Assembly: GCA_965212545.1 (NCBI GenBank)
Contig: CBDBVB010000024.1
Coordinates: 62,001 to 126,000 of the forward strand
Direction of reading: 5' to 3'
Source of the DNA: JABDIP01 sp965212545
Lineage (GTDB): Bacteria > Pseudomonadota > Alphaproteobacteria > DSM-16000 > Inquilinaceae
DNA: 64,000 nt
Shown piece after piece: positions 8,733 through 18,181 of the stretch. The position numbers were made by a program, and so were the translations under genes. Position 1 is the stretch's first letter. Each line of letters begins with the position of its first letter. The notes beneath the pieces were generated by a model. That model did not search any database, had not been told where the DNA came from, and saw only the letters and a program-made list of their open reading frames with translations.

Positions 8733-9359
8733 CTAGGTCGCGTCGCCCCGGTTCCGGACCCGCAGGCCGGCGGTGTAGCTGGCGATCAGCTGGTCGGACA
8801 TGGCTGTCACGGTTTCGCCGGTGATGACACCGAGCTTGCCGGACCGGGCCAGCGATGAAATGCCATGCATGGAACACCAGAGGACCCGGGCGGCCCGGAT
8901 CCGGTCCGCCCGTTCGGAATCGCCGAACAGGGGCGCCAGCGCGTCTTCCAACAGGCCGAGCAACTGGACCAGCTTGCCATCGTACCAGGAGGGCAGGGCG
9001 CGGCCCGGCGGCAACCGGTGCTCGAACAGGATGTCCCATAGGTGCGGATAGCGATCGATGAAGTCGACATAGGCCGTTGCCAGCACGCCGAGGGCAGCCT
9101 CCGGGCTTTCGGTCCTGTCCCTGACCGTTGCCGCCCGCAGATGCTCGTACAGGGAGTCCAAGGTGGCGCCGTTGACCGTCACGATGAGGTCGTCCAGATC
9201 CTCGAAGATGTTATACAGGGTCCCGACCGAGTAGCCGATCTTGCCGGCCACCTTGCGCGCTGTCAGGCCACGCCAGCCCTCCGCCTCAGCGATCTCACCG
9301 GCTGCCGCCAGGGCCATATCCTTGAGTTCGTCGCGGGTGTGATCCGACCGCCGTGCCAT
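8733..9359 (-). CDS. TetR/AcrR family transcriptional regulator
   Basis: A 208-residue repressor. The N-terminal helix-turn-helix is GLTARKVAGKIGYSVGTLYN (about 31-50), the TetR signature. The C-terminal ligand domain resembles the WHG/TetR_C group. It is transcribed divergently from the hydrolase-methyltransferase gene, and the 120 bp between them carry three identical-arm palindromes, so it very likely represses itself and that operon. The inducer is unknown; the partner genes suggest a lipid-like signal, which is inference. Confidence 0.88.
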   Translation of the reverse strand: MARRSDHTRDELKDMALAAAGEIAEAEGWRGLTARKVAGKIGYSVGTLYNIFEDLDDLIVTVNGATLDSLYEHLRAATVRDRTESPEAALGVLATAYVDFIDRYPHLWDILFEHRLPPGRALPSWYDGKLVQLLGLLEDALAPLFGDSERADRIRAARVLWCSMHGISSLARSGKLGVITGETVTAMSDQLIASYTAGLRVRNRGDAT

Positions 9360-9379
9360 TCCTGTCTCGTCGCTTTGTG

Positions 9380-9445
9380 TGAACTGCGTTCAGATTAGAG
9401 TTGAACGGCGTTCAATTTCAAGCTATATTAATTGAACGTTGTTCA
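9380..9445. promoter_or_regulatory. Three phased TGAAC-N3-GTTCA operators plus a promoter
   Basis: The palindrome TGAAC-N3-GTTCA occurs at 9380-9392, 9402-9414 and 9433-9445 with spacers TGC, GGC and GTT. Start-to-start distances are 22 and 31 bp, about two and three helical turns, so all three lie on one DNA face. A sigma70-like promoter TTGAAC (9401-9406), 17 bp, TATATT (9424-9429) is interleaved: site 2 covers the -35 and site 3 the start region of the rightward gene. Likely bound by the adjacent TetR regulator. Confidence 0.82.
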
Positions 9446-9480
9446 TATATCAAACCTGTCGTGAGCGAAGGAGAGCGGTG

Positions 9481-11268
9481 ATGCGTGTTTCCCAGGAACG
9501 GGTCTTCCACAGCTTTGACGGCACCCAGATGTTCTATCGGGCCTGGGAGGCGCCGGGGCGAAGCGATCGGGCCATAGTCCTGTTTCATCGGGGCCACGAG
9601 CATTCCGGCCGCTGGCAGGACATGGTCGACAAGCTCGATCTCCCCGATATGCCGATATTCGCCTGGGATGCCCGGGGTCATGGGCTGTCGCCCGGGCGGC
9701 GCGGCGACGCGCCGGATTTCGCGACGCTGGTCGGCGACGCCGACGCCTTCGTGCGGCATGTGTCGCGGGCTCATGGCATCGCAATGGAGAATATCGTGGT
9801 CATCGGCCACAGCGTCGGCAGCGTCGTCGCGGCGACCTGGGTGCACGACTTCGCGCCGCCGATCCGCGCCCTGGTTCTGGGCAGCCCGGCTCTCAGGATC
9901 CGCTTGTATGTGCCGTTTGCGATCCCGCTGCTGCGCCTGCTGCAACGGCTCAGGCCCGACGCCTTCATCCGCAGCTACGTCAAGGGCCGGCTGCTGACCC
10001 ACGATCCGGTCAAGCGCCGGGATTACGACGGCGACAAGCTGATCACCCCAGCTATTTCGGTGAAGATCCTCCTTGGCCTGCACGACGCGGCCACCCGGCT
10101 GATTCGCGACGCGGCGGCAATAGCCGTGCCGACCCTGATGCTGGTCTCCGGCGCCGACTGGGTCGTGAAGCGGCCGCCTCAGGAGATCCTGTTTCGCGGG
10201 CTCTCCAGCCCCCGAAAGGCCATGCACGTCCTTCCCGGGTTCCGTCACGACACCTTCAACGAGTTGGACAATCAATTGCCGATCGGCCTCGCCCGGCAAT
10301 TCATCCAGCAGGCCTTCGACGACCCGGCGGGGCAGCCGTGCCTGCTGACCGCTGACCGTGAGGGGGCAAGCCGGGCCGAATACGACGCCCTGTCCCGACC
10401 GCTCTCCGCGTTGTCGCCCAAGCGGCTCGGCTTCGCCGCGATGCGGGCAACGTTGCGAAGTGTCGGGCGGCTCAGCGAAGGACTCCGGCTCGGGTGGCGG
10501 TCCGGCTTCGATTCCGGCGCCATGATGGACTATGTGTACCGCAACCGTGCCAGCGGGCTGACGCCGCTCGGCCGGCTGATCGACCGGCTGTATCTGAACA
10601 GCGTCGGCTGGCGCGGCATCCGGACTCGCAAGCGGAATCTCGAGGCGATGTTGGACCGTGCCATGGATTCGGTCCGGGCCGAAGGGATGCCGGTCCGGGT
10701 GGCGGATATCGCTGCCGGCCATGGCCGCTATGTGCTCGATGCCCTGGACCGCCGGCGCGACGTCGGCGCCTCGGCCATTCTTCGCGACATCGACCGCGAC
10801 AATGTCGCGGCCGGCCAGGCCCTGGCTCGCTCGCTGGGCCTACGCGATGTGAGTTTCATCCAGGGCGATGCCTTCGACGGCGATGCGCTGGCCGGCCTTT
10901 CGCCGCGCCCGACCATCGCCGTGACGGCCGGCCTCTACGAGCTCTTTCCCGGCAACGACCGGGTCCGGGTCTCGCTGATGGGGCTTGGCACTGCGGTGGA
11001 GGAGGGTGGCTACCTGATCTACACCAACCAGCCCTGGCACCCGCAATTGGAGTTCATAGCACGGGTGTTGAGCAGCTTCCGCGGAGGCCGCCCCTGGGTG
11101 ATGCGTCGGCGCAGCCAGCAGGAGATGGACCAGTTGGTCACCGCCGCCGGCTTCGAAAAGGTCGGCATGGCGATCGATCCGGATGGCATCTTCACCGTCT
11201 CGCTGGCGCGCAAACGCGCCCGGCCGGCGATGATCGCCCATGCCGGCCAGCCGGCGGCGGCAGAGTAG
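9481..11268 (+). CDS. Bifunctional alpha/beta hydrolase-SAM methyltransferase, YnbC-like
   Basis: A 595-residue two-domain protein. The N-terminal half is an alpha/beta hydrolase of the monoacylglycerol-lipase type: WDARGHGLSPG, nucleophile elbow GHSVGS, and a late His in LPGFRHDTFNE. The C-terminal half (from about 370) is a class I methyltransferase with VADIAAGHGRY as the SAM loop. The architecture equals E. coli YnbC, and the next gene matches YnbD; ynbA/ynbB homologues are absent here. ATG 9481 follows GAAGGAGAG; the upstream extension would lie in the operator. A role in phospholipid head-group or acyl remodelling is inferred. Confidence 0.8.
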   Translation: MRVSQERVFHSFDGTQMFYRAWEAPGRSDRAIVLFHRGHEHSGRWQDMVDKLDLPDMPIFAWDARGHGLSPGRRGDAPDFATLVGDADAFVRHVSRAHGIAMENIVVIGHSVGSVVAATWVHDFAPPIRALVLGSPALRIRLYVPFAIPLLRLLQRLRPDAFIRSYVKGRLLTHDPVKRRDYDGDKLITPAISVKILLGLHDAATRLIRDAAAIAVPTLMLVSGADWVVKRPPQEILFRGLSSPRKAMHVLPGFRHDTFNELDNQLPIGLARQFIQQAFDDPAGQPCLLTADREGASRAEYDALSRPLSALSPKRLGFAAMRATLRSVGRLSEGLRLGWRSGFDSGAMMDYVYRNRASGLTPLGRLIDRLYLNSVGWRGIRTRKRNLEAMLDRAMDSVRAEGMPVRVADIAAGHGRYVLDALDRRRDVGASAILRDIDRDNVAAGQALARSLGLRDVSFIQGDAFDGDALAGLSPRPTIAVTAGLYELFPGNDRVRVSLMGLGTAVEEGGYLIYTNQPWHPQLEFIARVLSSFRGGRPWVMRRRSQQEMDQLVTAAGFEKVGMAIDPDGIFTVSLARKRARPAMIAHAGQPAAAE

Positions 11269-11272
11269 TCTG

Positions 11273-12645
11273 ATGTTCCGCGAAACCGGAACACGGCCCT
11301 GGGGAGAAGCGACCCTCTGGCTGCTGTTTCTCGGGCCGTTCTTCTTTCTCCTTTATGGGGGCGCGGGCTGGGTCGCCTCCCTGCAGCCCGGCATCGCCAG
11401 CCAGTCATTCGCCTGGGAAGCCTCGATGCCGTTCGTGCCGGCAATGATCGTGCCTTACATGTCGATCGATCTGTTCTTTGCCGGCTCGCTGTTTCTGTGC
11501 CGCGACAGGCGTGCCCTGCGCCTGCACGCCGGCCGGATCGTCTTCGTGATCACCGTTGCGACGGCGTGTTTCCTGGTCTTTCCATTGCGCTTCGGATTCG
11601 AGCGGCCGGAGGTCGGCGGGCTGTTTGGCAGTCTGTTCGCACTGTTGGAGTCATTCGACCGGCCGTTCAACCAGGCGCCGTCGCTGCATATCACGTTGCT
11701 GGTCGTGCTGTGGCCGGTGTTCCACCGGGCGGTTCGCGGACCGGCCAATCTGGTGCTGCATATCTGGTTCGCGCTGATCGGAGTGTCGGTGCTGCTGACC
11801 TGGCAGCATCATATGATCGATGTACCGACCGGCGCATTGCTGGGTCTCCTGGCGCTTTGCCTGATGCCGGACCGGGACCGGGCCCGCGACGCGGCCCCGG
11901 CGGGCTGGGAGCGTGAGGCCCGGCGCCGGATCGGGCTTCGCTATCGGCTTGGATGCCTGGCGCTGCTGGCGCTGACGCCGCTGGCGGTTCCCTATTCGCT
12001 GCTCCTGCTCTGGCCGGCGGCATCCCTGGCGCTGGTCGGAGCGGCCTATGCGTGGGGCGGGGCGGCGCTGCTCGGTAAGACCGATGGCGGGTTGTCGCTG
12101 CCGGCGCGCCTCGTCCTGGCGCCCTACCGGCTCGGCGCGCTGGCCTTCATCCGGCTGCAGGCGCTGTCCGACGCACCCTGGGACGAGGTCGCGCCGGGAC
12201 TGGTGGTGGGCCGGGCTCTCAACCGCTGCGAGGCGCGCCGGGCGATCGACAGCGGCGTGGTCGCCGTGCTCGATCTGACGGCGGAATTCGGCGAGTGCCC
12301 GGATCTCCTACGGCTGCCCTACCTCAACCTTCCAGTTCTGGATCTCACGGCGCCGAGTCCGGCGGTGCTGTCCCGCGCCGCGGATTTCATCGAGAGCCAT
12401 CGAACCGGCGGCAAGATCTACGTGCATTGCGCGCTCGGCTACGGCCGCAGTGCCTGCATCGCCGCCGCCTGGCTCCTGCAATCCGGCCAGGCGAAGAGCG
12501 CCATCGAGGCCATCAGGCAAGGCAAGTCCGCGCGGCCCGCAGCAAGACGGCGCTGGGCCGGCGACACGCAGCCGTACTGCGTCACATCACCGGAACGGAA
12601 AGAACGCCGGCGTCAGGAGCGGAATTCGGAATGGCGCAGATCTGA
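11273..12645 (+). pseudogene. PAP2/dual-specificity phosphatase fusion (YnbD-like), frameshifted near its 3' end
   Basis: The N-terminal half is a multi-helix PAP2-like membrane domain (APSLHITLL, WQHHMIDVPTG); the C-terminal half is a tyrosine/dual-specificity phosphatase with active loop HCALGYGRSA. After EAI the frame shifts at 12515-12526, where AGGCA is tandemly duplicated. Removing one 5-bp unit restores the expected ending VRAARSKTALGRRHAAVL and a TGA at 12643-12645. As sequenced, the frame instead runs into the acyl-CoA dehydrogenase gene. The catalytic loop is upstream of the lesion, so residual activity is possible. Start ATG 11273, four bases after the YnbC-like stop. Confidence 0.8.
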
Positions 12646-12769
12646 CCGGCTGGAACGTCTCGATCACGTGGAACACGACCCAAAGCGTGAATCGCTATCG
12701 AGAGACTCGCGCGGTACCTTCAACACGAGACGATACAAGGCCGGGCGCTGGAGGGACGGGGAAATCGAG

Positions 12770-13921
12770 GTGGTCGAACGCTATCAGGACATTCGCGAGG
12801 CGGTGCGGAAACTCTGCGACGGGTTCCCGCCGGCCTATTGGCGCGAGGCGGACCGGGACAGGGCATATCCGGAGGCGTTCGTGTCCGCCCTGACCGAATC
12901 CGGGTTCCTCGCCGCGCTGATCCCGGAGGAGTATGGCGGCAGCGGATTGCCGCTCGGCGCCGCGGCGGCGATCCTGGAAGAGATCCAGAGTTCCGGGTGT
13001 TCCGGTGCGGCCTGCCACGCCCAGATGTACATCATGGGCACGCTTCTGCGGCATGGCACGGACCGGCAGAAGCGAGAATGGCTGCCGAAGATCGCAGCCG
13101 GAAATACTCGCCTGCAGGCATTCGGCGTGACCGAGCCGACCAGCGGCACCGATACCTCTTCGATCACCACAACCGCCAGACGGGACGGCGATGCCTATGT
13201 GATCAATGGGCAGAAGGTGTGGACGTCGCGGGCGGAGCACTCGGATCTGATGCTGCTTCTCGCCCGCACCACGCCGAAGGACCAGATCAGCAAGCGCACG
13301 GACGGCCTTTCGGTGTTCCTTCTCGACATGCGGCAGGCCCTGGGCCATGGCCTGACCATCCGTCCGATCCGGACCATGATGAACCACTCCACCACCGAGG
13401 TGTTCTTCGACGATGTCAGGATCCCGGCGGAGAACCTCATTGGCGAGGAGGGGCGCGGATTCCGCTACATCCTGTCCGGCATGAACGCCGAGCGCATCCT
13501 GATCGCCGCAGAGTGCATCGGCGATGCGCGCTGGTTCCTGGACAAATCGGTGTCCTATGCCAAGTCCCGGATCGTGTTCGACCGCCCGATCGGACAGAAT
13601 CAGGGCGTCCAGTTTCCCATCGCACGCGCCCTGGCGCAGACCGAGGCGGCCGACCTCATGGTGCGACGGGCGACCGAGCTGTTCGAGCGTGAGCAGCCCT
13701 GCGGTGCCGAGGCCAATATGGCGAAGCTGCTCGCCGCCGACGCCTCATGGGAGGCGGCGAATGTCTGCCTGCAGACCCATGGCGGATTCGGCTTCGCGGA
13801 AGACTTCGATATTGAGAGAAAGTTCCGGGAGACACGGCTCTATCAGGTCGCGCCGGTGTCGACCAATCTCATCCTGTCCTATCTGGCCGAACACGTCCTC
13901 GGACTTCCGCGATCCTATTGA
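12770..13921 (+). CDS. Acyl-CoA dehydrogenase family protein
   Basis: A 383-residue flavoprotein of full family length. Landmarks include GFLAALIPEEYGGSGLPLG, the FAD/substrate segment FGVTEPTSGTDTSSI, INGQKVWTSRAEHSDL, FDRPIGQNQGVQFPIA, and CLQTHGGFGFAEDFDIERKF near the C-terminus. It introduces the 2,3 double bond of an acyl-CoA, passing electrons to ETF. GTG 12770 is preferred, preceded by GGAGGGACGGGG. The open frame upstream is continuous with the frameshifted phosphatase but the sequence before 12770 is not family-like. Chain-length specificity is unknown. Confidence 0.88.
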   Translation: MVERYQDIREAVRKLCDGFPPAYWREADRDRAYPEAFVSALTESGFLAALIPEEYGGSGLPLGAAAAILEEIQSSGCSGAACHAQMYIMGTLLRHGTDRQKREWLPKIAAGNTRLQAFGVTEPTSGTDTSSITTTARRDGDAYVINGQKVWTSRAEHSDLMLLLARTTPKDQISKRTDGLSVFLLDMRQALGHGLTIRPIRTMMNHSTTEVFFDDVRIPAENLIGEEGRGFRYILSGMNAERILIAAECIGDARWFLDKSVSYAKSRIVFDRPIGQNQGVQFPIARALAQTEAADLMVRRATELFEREQPCGAEANMAKLLAADASWEAANVCLQTHGGFGFAEDFDIERKFRETRLYQVAPVSTNLILSYLAEHVLGLPRSY

Positions 13922-13951
13922 ATCGGTTGTCCGATTGGGGATCCGACCGCA

Positions 13952-14794
13952 CTACAGTTTCAGCAGAATAACCCCGAACGCCACCATCAGAACCGCGACC
14001 AGGCGCCATCGGGTCATGCTCTCCTTCAGGAACACCGTGCCGATCAAGGCCGCGAACACCACGCTGGTCTCGCGCAGCGCCGCCACCGGCGCGATGGCGC
14101 CCAGGCTGAAGGCCCACAGCACCAGCCAATAGGCGAGCAGGGACATGGCGCCGGCGGTGATGCCGTAGCCCCAGGTTGCCGCCGTCACCGTGATCAGCCG
14201 CCGTCGCATCACCATCGCCGCTATCAGGATGATTGGCGGGCCCTGGGTCAGGAACAGCCATGCAGTGTAGGTGTGCGGATTGCCGGCGGCTCTGACCCCG
14301 AAGCCGTCGCACAAGGTATATCCGGCAATGAAGCCGGCGGTGCCCAGCGCATAGCCGATCGCCTGGCCGTTGCCGCGGAACCACGGCCGCTGGTTGCGCA
14401 GCGACAGGCTCATGATTCCGACCGCCACGATTGCGATTCCGGCCAGTGTCTGTGGCGGCAGGGCGCGCCCCAGGACTACGACGGTGACCAGCGTGACCAG
14501 GACCGGGGCACTGCCGCGGGCGATCGGGTAGACCTGCGCCAGATCGCCGTGCTTGTAAGCGGAAATCAGGAACATCTGATAGCCGACATGCAGCGCGATC
14601 GAGGCGATGAGATATGGCCATGCCGCCGGCTGCGGCAGCGGCAGGAACGGGATCGCGGCAAGCGATATCACCGACGCGGTGCCCGCCAGCAAGGCCATCA
14701 GGGCGAGCCGGTCTACGGCGACCTTGACCATGGCGTTCCAGCCGGCGTGCAGCAGCGCCGCCAGCAGAACCAGCGCGATAACGTCGTAGCCCAA
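13952..14794 (-). CDS. EamA/DMT family transporter
   Basis: About 280 residues, ten helices in two EamA repeats, typical of the drug/metabolite exporter superfamily. Landmarks are LLHAGWNAMVKV in helix 1 and AALRETSVVFAALIGTVFL followed by EsMTRWR near the end. TTG 14794 is taken as start because GGAGG sits 10 nt upstream and family proteins begin at this helix; ATG codons farther upstream would add an unlikely proline- and arginine-rich leader. Convergent with the acyl-CoA dehydrogenase. Substrate unknown. Confidence 0.78.
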   Translation of the reverse strand: MGYDVIALVLLAALLHAGWNAMVKVAVDRLALMALLAGTASVISLAAIPFLPLPQPAAWPYLIASIALHVGYQMFLISAYKHGDLAQVYPIARGSAPVLVTLVTVVVLGRALPPQTLAGIAIVAVGIMSLSLRNQRPWFRGNGQAIGYALGTAGFIAGYTLCDGFGVRAAGNPHTYTAWLFLTQGPPIILIAAMVMRRRLITVTAATWGYGITAGAMSLLAYWLVLWAFSLGAIAPVAALRETSVVFAALIGTVFLKESMTRWRLVAVLMVAFGVILLKL

Positions 14795-15198
14795 ACCGGA
14801 ATGGCCTCCAGGACGGGCAATCGCGCCCCCTGGCCGGCGCGTCGCCCTTGGTGATGCCGGCGATGGTAGGGGCGGGCGGGCCCGTCCGTCCAGGCTGCCG
14901 GCAATCTGCGGCTTGAAATCACTCGCCCGGTGCATCCGCCGAAGGCGTTCGCGATATGCCCGCGATGGGCCTGGCTGGGCCGATCGATTGTACATCGCCG
15001 GATTTCGGCCATCTTCGATGATTAGCGTCAACGCCTCCCGCGGCCCGTTGAACGCCTGCGCGCCGCGCGCGCCCGGAAATCCAGGACCGAATCCCGTCCA
15101 GACAGGGGACGGTCGGCGATATGCGAGATCAGGACAGTTGCATGAATTCCCAAGGCCACGACGGAAGGGTCCCCCTATGAGCAAGGCGGCTACCTGAG
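14795..15198. other. 404-bp intergenic region
   Basis: Between the divergent EamA and Na/Pi transporter starts. Reading frames here lack family-like sequence. No convincing promoter pair, operator palindrome or RNA structure was found. Confidence 0.4.
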
Positions 15199-16929
15199 AT
15201 GGCCGGTCATGAAATCCTGCTGAGCATCGGCGGTGGCGTCGCCTTGCTGATCTGGGCCGCGCGGATGATCCGTACAGGTATCCTGCGCGCCTATGGCGGT
15301 GTCTTGCGCAACGTGCTGGCGCGATCGACCAGCAACCGGTTCAAGGGTTTCGCCATGGGCCTGGTGGCAGCCGGGCTGCTGCAAAGCGCCACCGCCACGG
15401 CGTTGCTGGCGATGTCTTTCGCCGGCCGCGGTCTGATCGCGACCGCGCCGGCGCTCGCCATCATGCTCGGCGCCGATGTCGGGTCGACCCTTGTGGTCCA
15501 GATCCTCTCCTTCGATCTGTCCTGGTTTTCGCCGGTGATGCTGCTGGTCGGGGTGGTCAGCTTCCTGGCCGGGCCGAGCGCCATCTGGCGGCATCTTGGC
15601 CGTGTCGCGATCGGACTTGGCCTGATGCTTCTGTCATTGACGCTGATCGTCGGATCCTCAGCGGTGCTGCGCGACAGCGAAGGCCTGCAGACCGTTCTGG
15701 CGCCCCTGGCAGGCGATCCGATCCTTGCAGTTCTGTTGGCCGCGTTGCTGACCTGGCTGGCCCATTCCAGCGTCGCCATGGTGCTGCTGATCGTGTCTTT
15801 GACTGCGACCGGGGTGGTACCGCTGCCGCTGGGCCTGGCGATGGTGCTGGGCGCCAATATCGGCTCCGGCATGATCCCGATGATGATCAGCCTGTCCGAC
15901 GAGCCGGCGGCGCGACGAATTCCGCTGGGCAATCTGATCTTCCGGGTCATCGGCGCATTGGTGATGCTGGCCTTGATTGGCGTCGTCATGCCGTATCTGG
16001 CGCAGTTCGAGGCCGATCCGGCGCGTCAGATCGCCAATTTCCACACCCTGTTCAATCTGGCGCTGGCCGTCGTCTTTCTACCCTTCATCGGACCGATGGC
16101 GCGGTTGACGGAGAAGATGGTGCCGACGCCTGTGTCCCAGGATCAGGCGCTCGGCAAGCCGCGCCACCTGGATCAGACTGCGGTCGACACACCGGCCGTG
16201 GCGCTGGCCTGCGCCAGCCGCGAGGTGCTGCGTCTGGCCGACATGGTCGAGGGTATGCTGCGCGATGTCATCACCGTCTTCGAGCGCAACGACAGCCGCC
16301 TGCTGGAAGAGGTGTCCGACGATGAGGACCAGGTCGACGCGCTGCACGAGGCGATCAAATTGTACCTCACCGAGGTCAGCCGCCAGCCTTTGGAGGGCGA
16401 GGATAGCGAGCGCTTCGTCGAGCTGATCACCTTCACCACGAACCTTGAGCATGTCGGTGACATCATCGACAACAGCCTGCTGCCATCGGCGCAGAAGAAG
16501 ATCAAACGCCGGCTGGAATTCTCCGAAGAGGGTTGGGAAGAGCTGTCCGGCATGCACGCCCATGCCGTTGAGCAGATGCGTCTCGGCATCAATGTCTTCA
16601 TGTCCCGCGACGTGTCGATGGCACGCCAACTGCTGGCCGACAAGGAGTGGTTCCGCGACCGTGATCGGGAGGCCAGCGATTTGCATATGGAACGGCTGCG
16701 GGCGGGCCGGGTCGAAGCGATCGAGACCTCGTCACTGCATCTGGACATGTTGCGTGACCTGAAACGCATCGTCGCGCACATCACCTCTATCGCCTACCCG
16801 ATCCTCGACGCTGAAGGCGCGCTGCGCAAAAGCCGCCTGAAGAAGCCGCAGAAGGACACCGACCGATCCGGCGCCAAGAACAGCGCCATCCCGATCTCTG
16901 CAAGTCGCGCCGCGCGCAAGCGCGCTTAG
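15199..16929 (+). CDS. Na/Pi cotransporter (NptA/YjbB) family protein with PhoU-like C-terminus
   Basis: A 576-residue membrane protein. The two inverted Na/Pi repeats carry the substrate motifs GLLQSATATALL and AHSSVAMVLL, each followed by glycine-rich turns (MLGADVGSTLV, VLGANIGSGM). Residues from about 330 on form a helical PhoU-like cytoplasmic domain. Homologues move phosphate with sodium; E. coli YjbB exports phosphate. ATG 15199 lacks a strong ribosome site. It is the first of two such proteins flanking the PPK2 gene, pointing to phosphate or polyphosphate homeostasis. Confidence 0.85.
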   Translation: MAGHEILLSIGGGVALLIWAARMIRTGILRAYGGVLRNVLARSTSNRFKGFAMGLVAAGLLQSATATALLAMSFAGRGLIATAPALAIMLGADVGSTLVVQILSFDLSWFSPVMLLVGVVSFLAGPSAIWRHLGRVAIGLGLMLLSLTLIVGSSAVLRDSEGLQTVLAPLAGDPILAVLLAALLTWLAHSSVAMVLLIVSLTATGVVPLPLGLAMVLGANIGSGMIPMMISLSDEPAARRIPLGNLIFRVIGALVMLALIGVVMPYLAQFEADPARQIANFHTLFNLALAVVFLPFIGPMARLTEKMVPTPVSQDQALGKPRHLDQTAVDTPAVALACASREVLRLADMVEGMLRDVITVFERNDSRLLEEVSDDEDQVDALHEAIKLYLTEVSRQPLEGEDSERFVELITFTTNLEHVGDIIDNSLLPSAQKKIKRRLEFSEEGWEELSGMHAHAVEQMRLGINVFMSRDVSMARQLLADKEWFRDRDREASDLHMERLRAGRVEAIETSSLHLDMLRDLKRIVAHITSIAYPILDAEGALRKSRLKKPQKDTDRSGAKNSAIPISASRAARKRA

Positions 16930-17332
16930 CGGCAGGGGTCACGCCAGGGCAGCCAGCGCCATCGCAGGCGAGGCCGTGATCCGGCGGCATCGAGAGTCGA
17001 CCGGGGGCAATGGCGACGCCCGCGAGATGACCATCCGCCATAGGCGTAGCACCTCGTAGATCCCATGGGCGGCCATGTTTCGGCCGCGGTGCCCGGGATT
17101 TCGGGCGGAGACAATCCGCCCGGCATCAAACATCACCTCCGAATTGCACTATGCGGATTGCCGTTCCCTGCCTGGTACGGCGTGATCTGTCGCACAATCG
17201 AGAGGTTGTGTGCTTTCATAGCGTGCCGTTCTATTCGAGCGGCGCGGGGTCCATCGGGCAAAAAGAATGCGGCGCGGCCGCCGGCGGTGCGCGCACCAAG
17301 CGAAGCAAGTGCAAACAGGGAGACCGGATGCC
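16930..17332. other. 403-bp intergenic region with a hairpin
   Basis: Lies between the first Na/Pi transporter and PPK2. A perfect 8-bp hairpin CGGGCGGA/TCCGCCCG sits at 17102-17122 with a 5-nt loop and no T-tract. No gene is supported; the promoter of the PPK2 unit is probably in 17130-17320 but no clear boxes stand out. Confidence 0.4.
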
Positions 17333-18166
17333 ATGAGGAAGAAGGCTGGCAACAAGAAGTCAGAAAGCAAGAAAGCTGAGGCCGACAAAGACAAGATGTC
17401 GAGAAAGGCGTTCGATAAGGAACTTGAGAAGCTCCAGGTCGAACTCTGCCGGCTGCAGTCGTGGGTCGTCCAGGAAGGGCTGCGGGTGGTGGTCGTGTTC
17501 GAAGGGCGCGACGCGGCCGGCAAGGGCGGTGTCATCAAGCGCATCACAGAACGCGTCAGTCCGCGGGTGTTTCGGGTCGTCGCGCTGCCGGCTCCGACGG
17601 AGCGCGAGAAGACCCAGCTCTATGCCCAGCGCTACATGGCCCACATGCCGGCGGCGGGGGAGGTCGTGCTGTTCGACCGCAGTTGGTACAACCGCGCCGG
17701 CGTCGAGCGCGTCATGGGCTTCTGTACGGACGAGCAGTATGAACGCTTTCTGCGGGTCGCCCCCATGTTCGAGAAGGAGATCATTGAGGACGGGATCATC
17801 CTGATCAAATATTTCTTCGATGTCAGCCAGAAGGTGCAGGAAGAGCGTTTCATCGCCCGCTCCCGGGATCCCCGCAAGCACTGGAAGCTGAGCCCGATGG
17901 ACATCGAGTCATGGGCCCGCTGGTGGGACTACACAAAGGCCTACGACGCCATGATCCGGGCAACCGATTCCGCACATGCACCTTGGTTCAGGGTCAAGGC
18001 AGACGTCAAACGCTCGGCCAGGCTGAACTGCATTACACACCTGCTGAGCATGATCCCGTACAAGAAGATTCCGTTTGAGCTGCCGCCGATTCCCAAGCGC
18101 CGGAGGCGTGGCAAGGGCGTGCCGGACGAACCCGCTTTCAAGCACACCGTGCCGGAGCTTTTCTAA
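17333..18166 (+). CDS. ppk2: Polyphosphate kinase 2 family protein
   Basis: A 277-residue soluble kinase that transfers phosphate between polyphosphate and nucleoside diphosphates. Walker A is GRDAAGKGG (58-66), Walker B DRSWYNR (115-121), and the lid region contains RSRDPRKHWKLSPMD. The lysine-rich N-terminus (1-35) is an extension. Single-domain length fits class I PPK2 (NDP to NTP). ATG 17333 is preceded by AGGGAG. A DUF3124 gene follows 15 bp downstream, and Na/Pi transporters flank both, making a phosphate-centred cluster. Confidence 0.92.
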   Translation: MRKKAGNKKSESKKAEADKDKMSRKAFDKELEKLQVELCRLQSWVVQEGLRVVVVFEGRDAAGKGGVIKRITERVSPRVFRVVALPAPTEREKTQLYAQRYMAHMPAAGEVVLFDRSWYNRAGVERVMGFCTDEQYERFLRVAPMFEKEIIEDGIILIKYFFDVSQKVQEERFIARSRDPRKHWKLSPMDIESWARWWDYTKAYDAMIRATDSAHAPWFRVKADVKRSARLNCITHLLSMIPYKKIPFELPPIPKRRRRGKGVPDEPAFKHTVPELF

Positions 18167-18181
18167 GCCGGAGGATCGATC

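Noticed and set aside
11240..13921. A single 893-residue PAP2-phosphatase-acyl-CoA dehydrogenase fusion
   Set aside because: The middle segment (about 12530-12765) is not like either family. A 5-bp tandem duplication explains the shift, and the dehydrogenase has its own GTG start and ribosome site.
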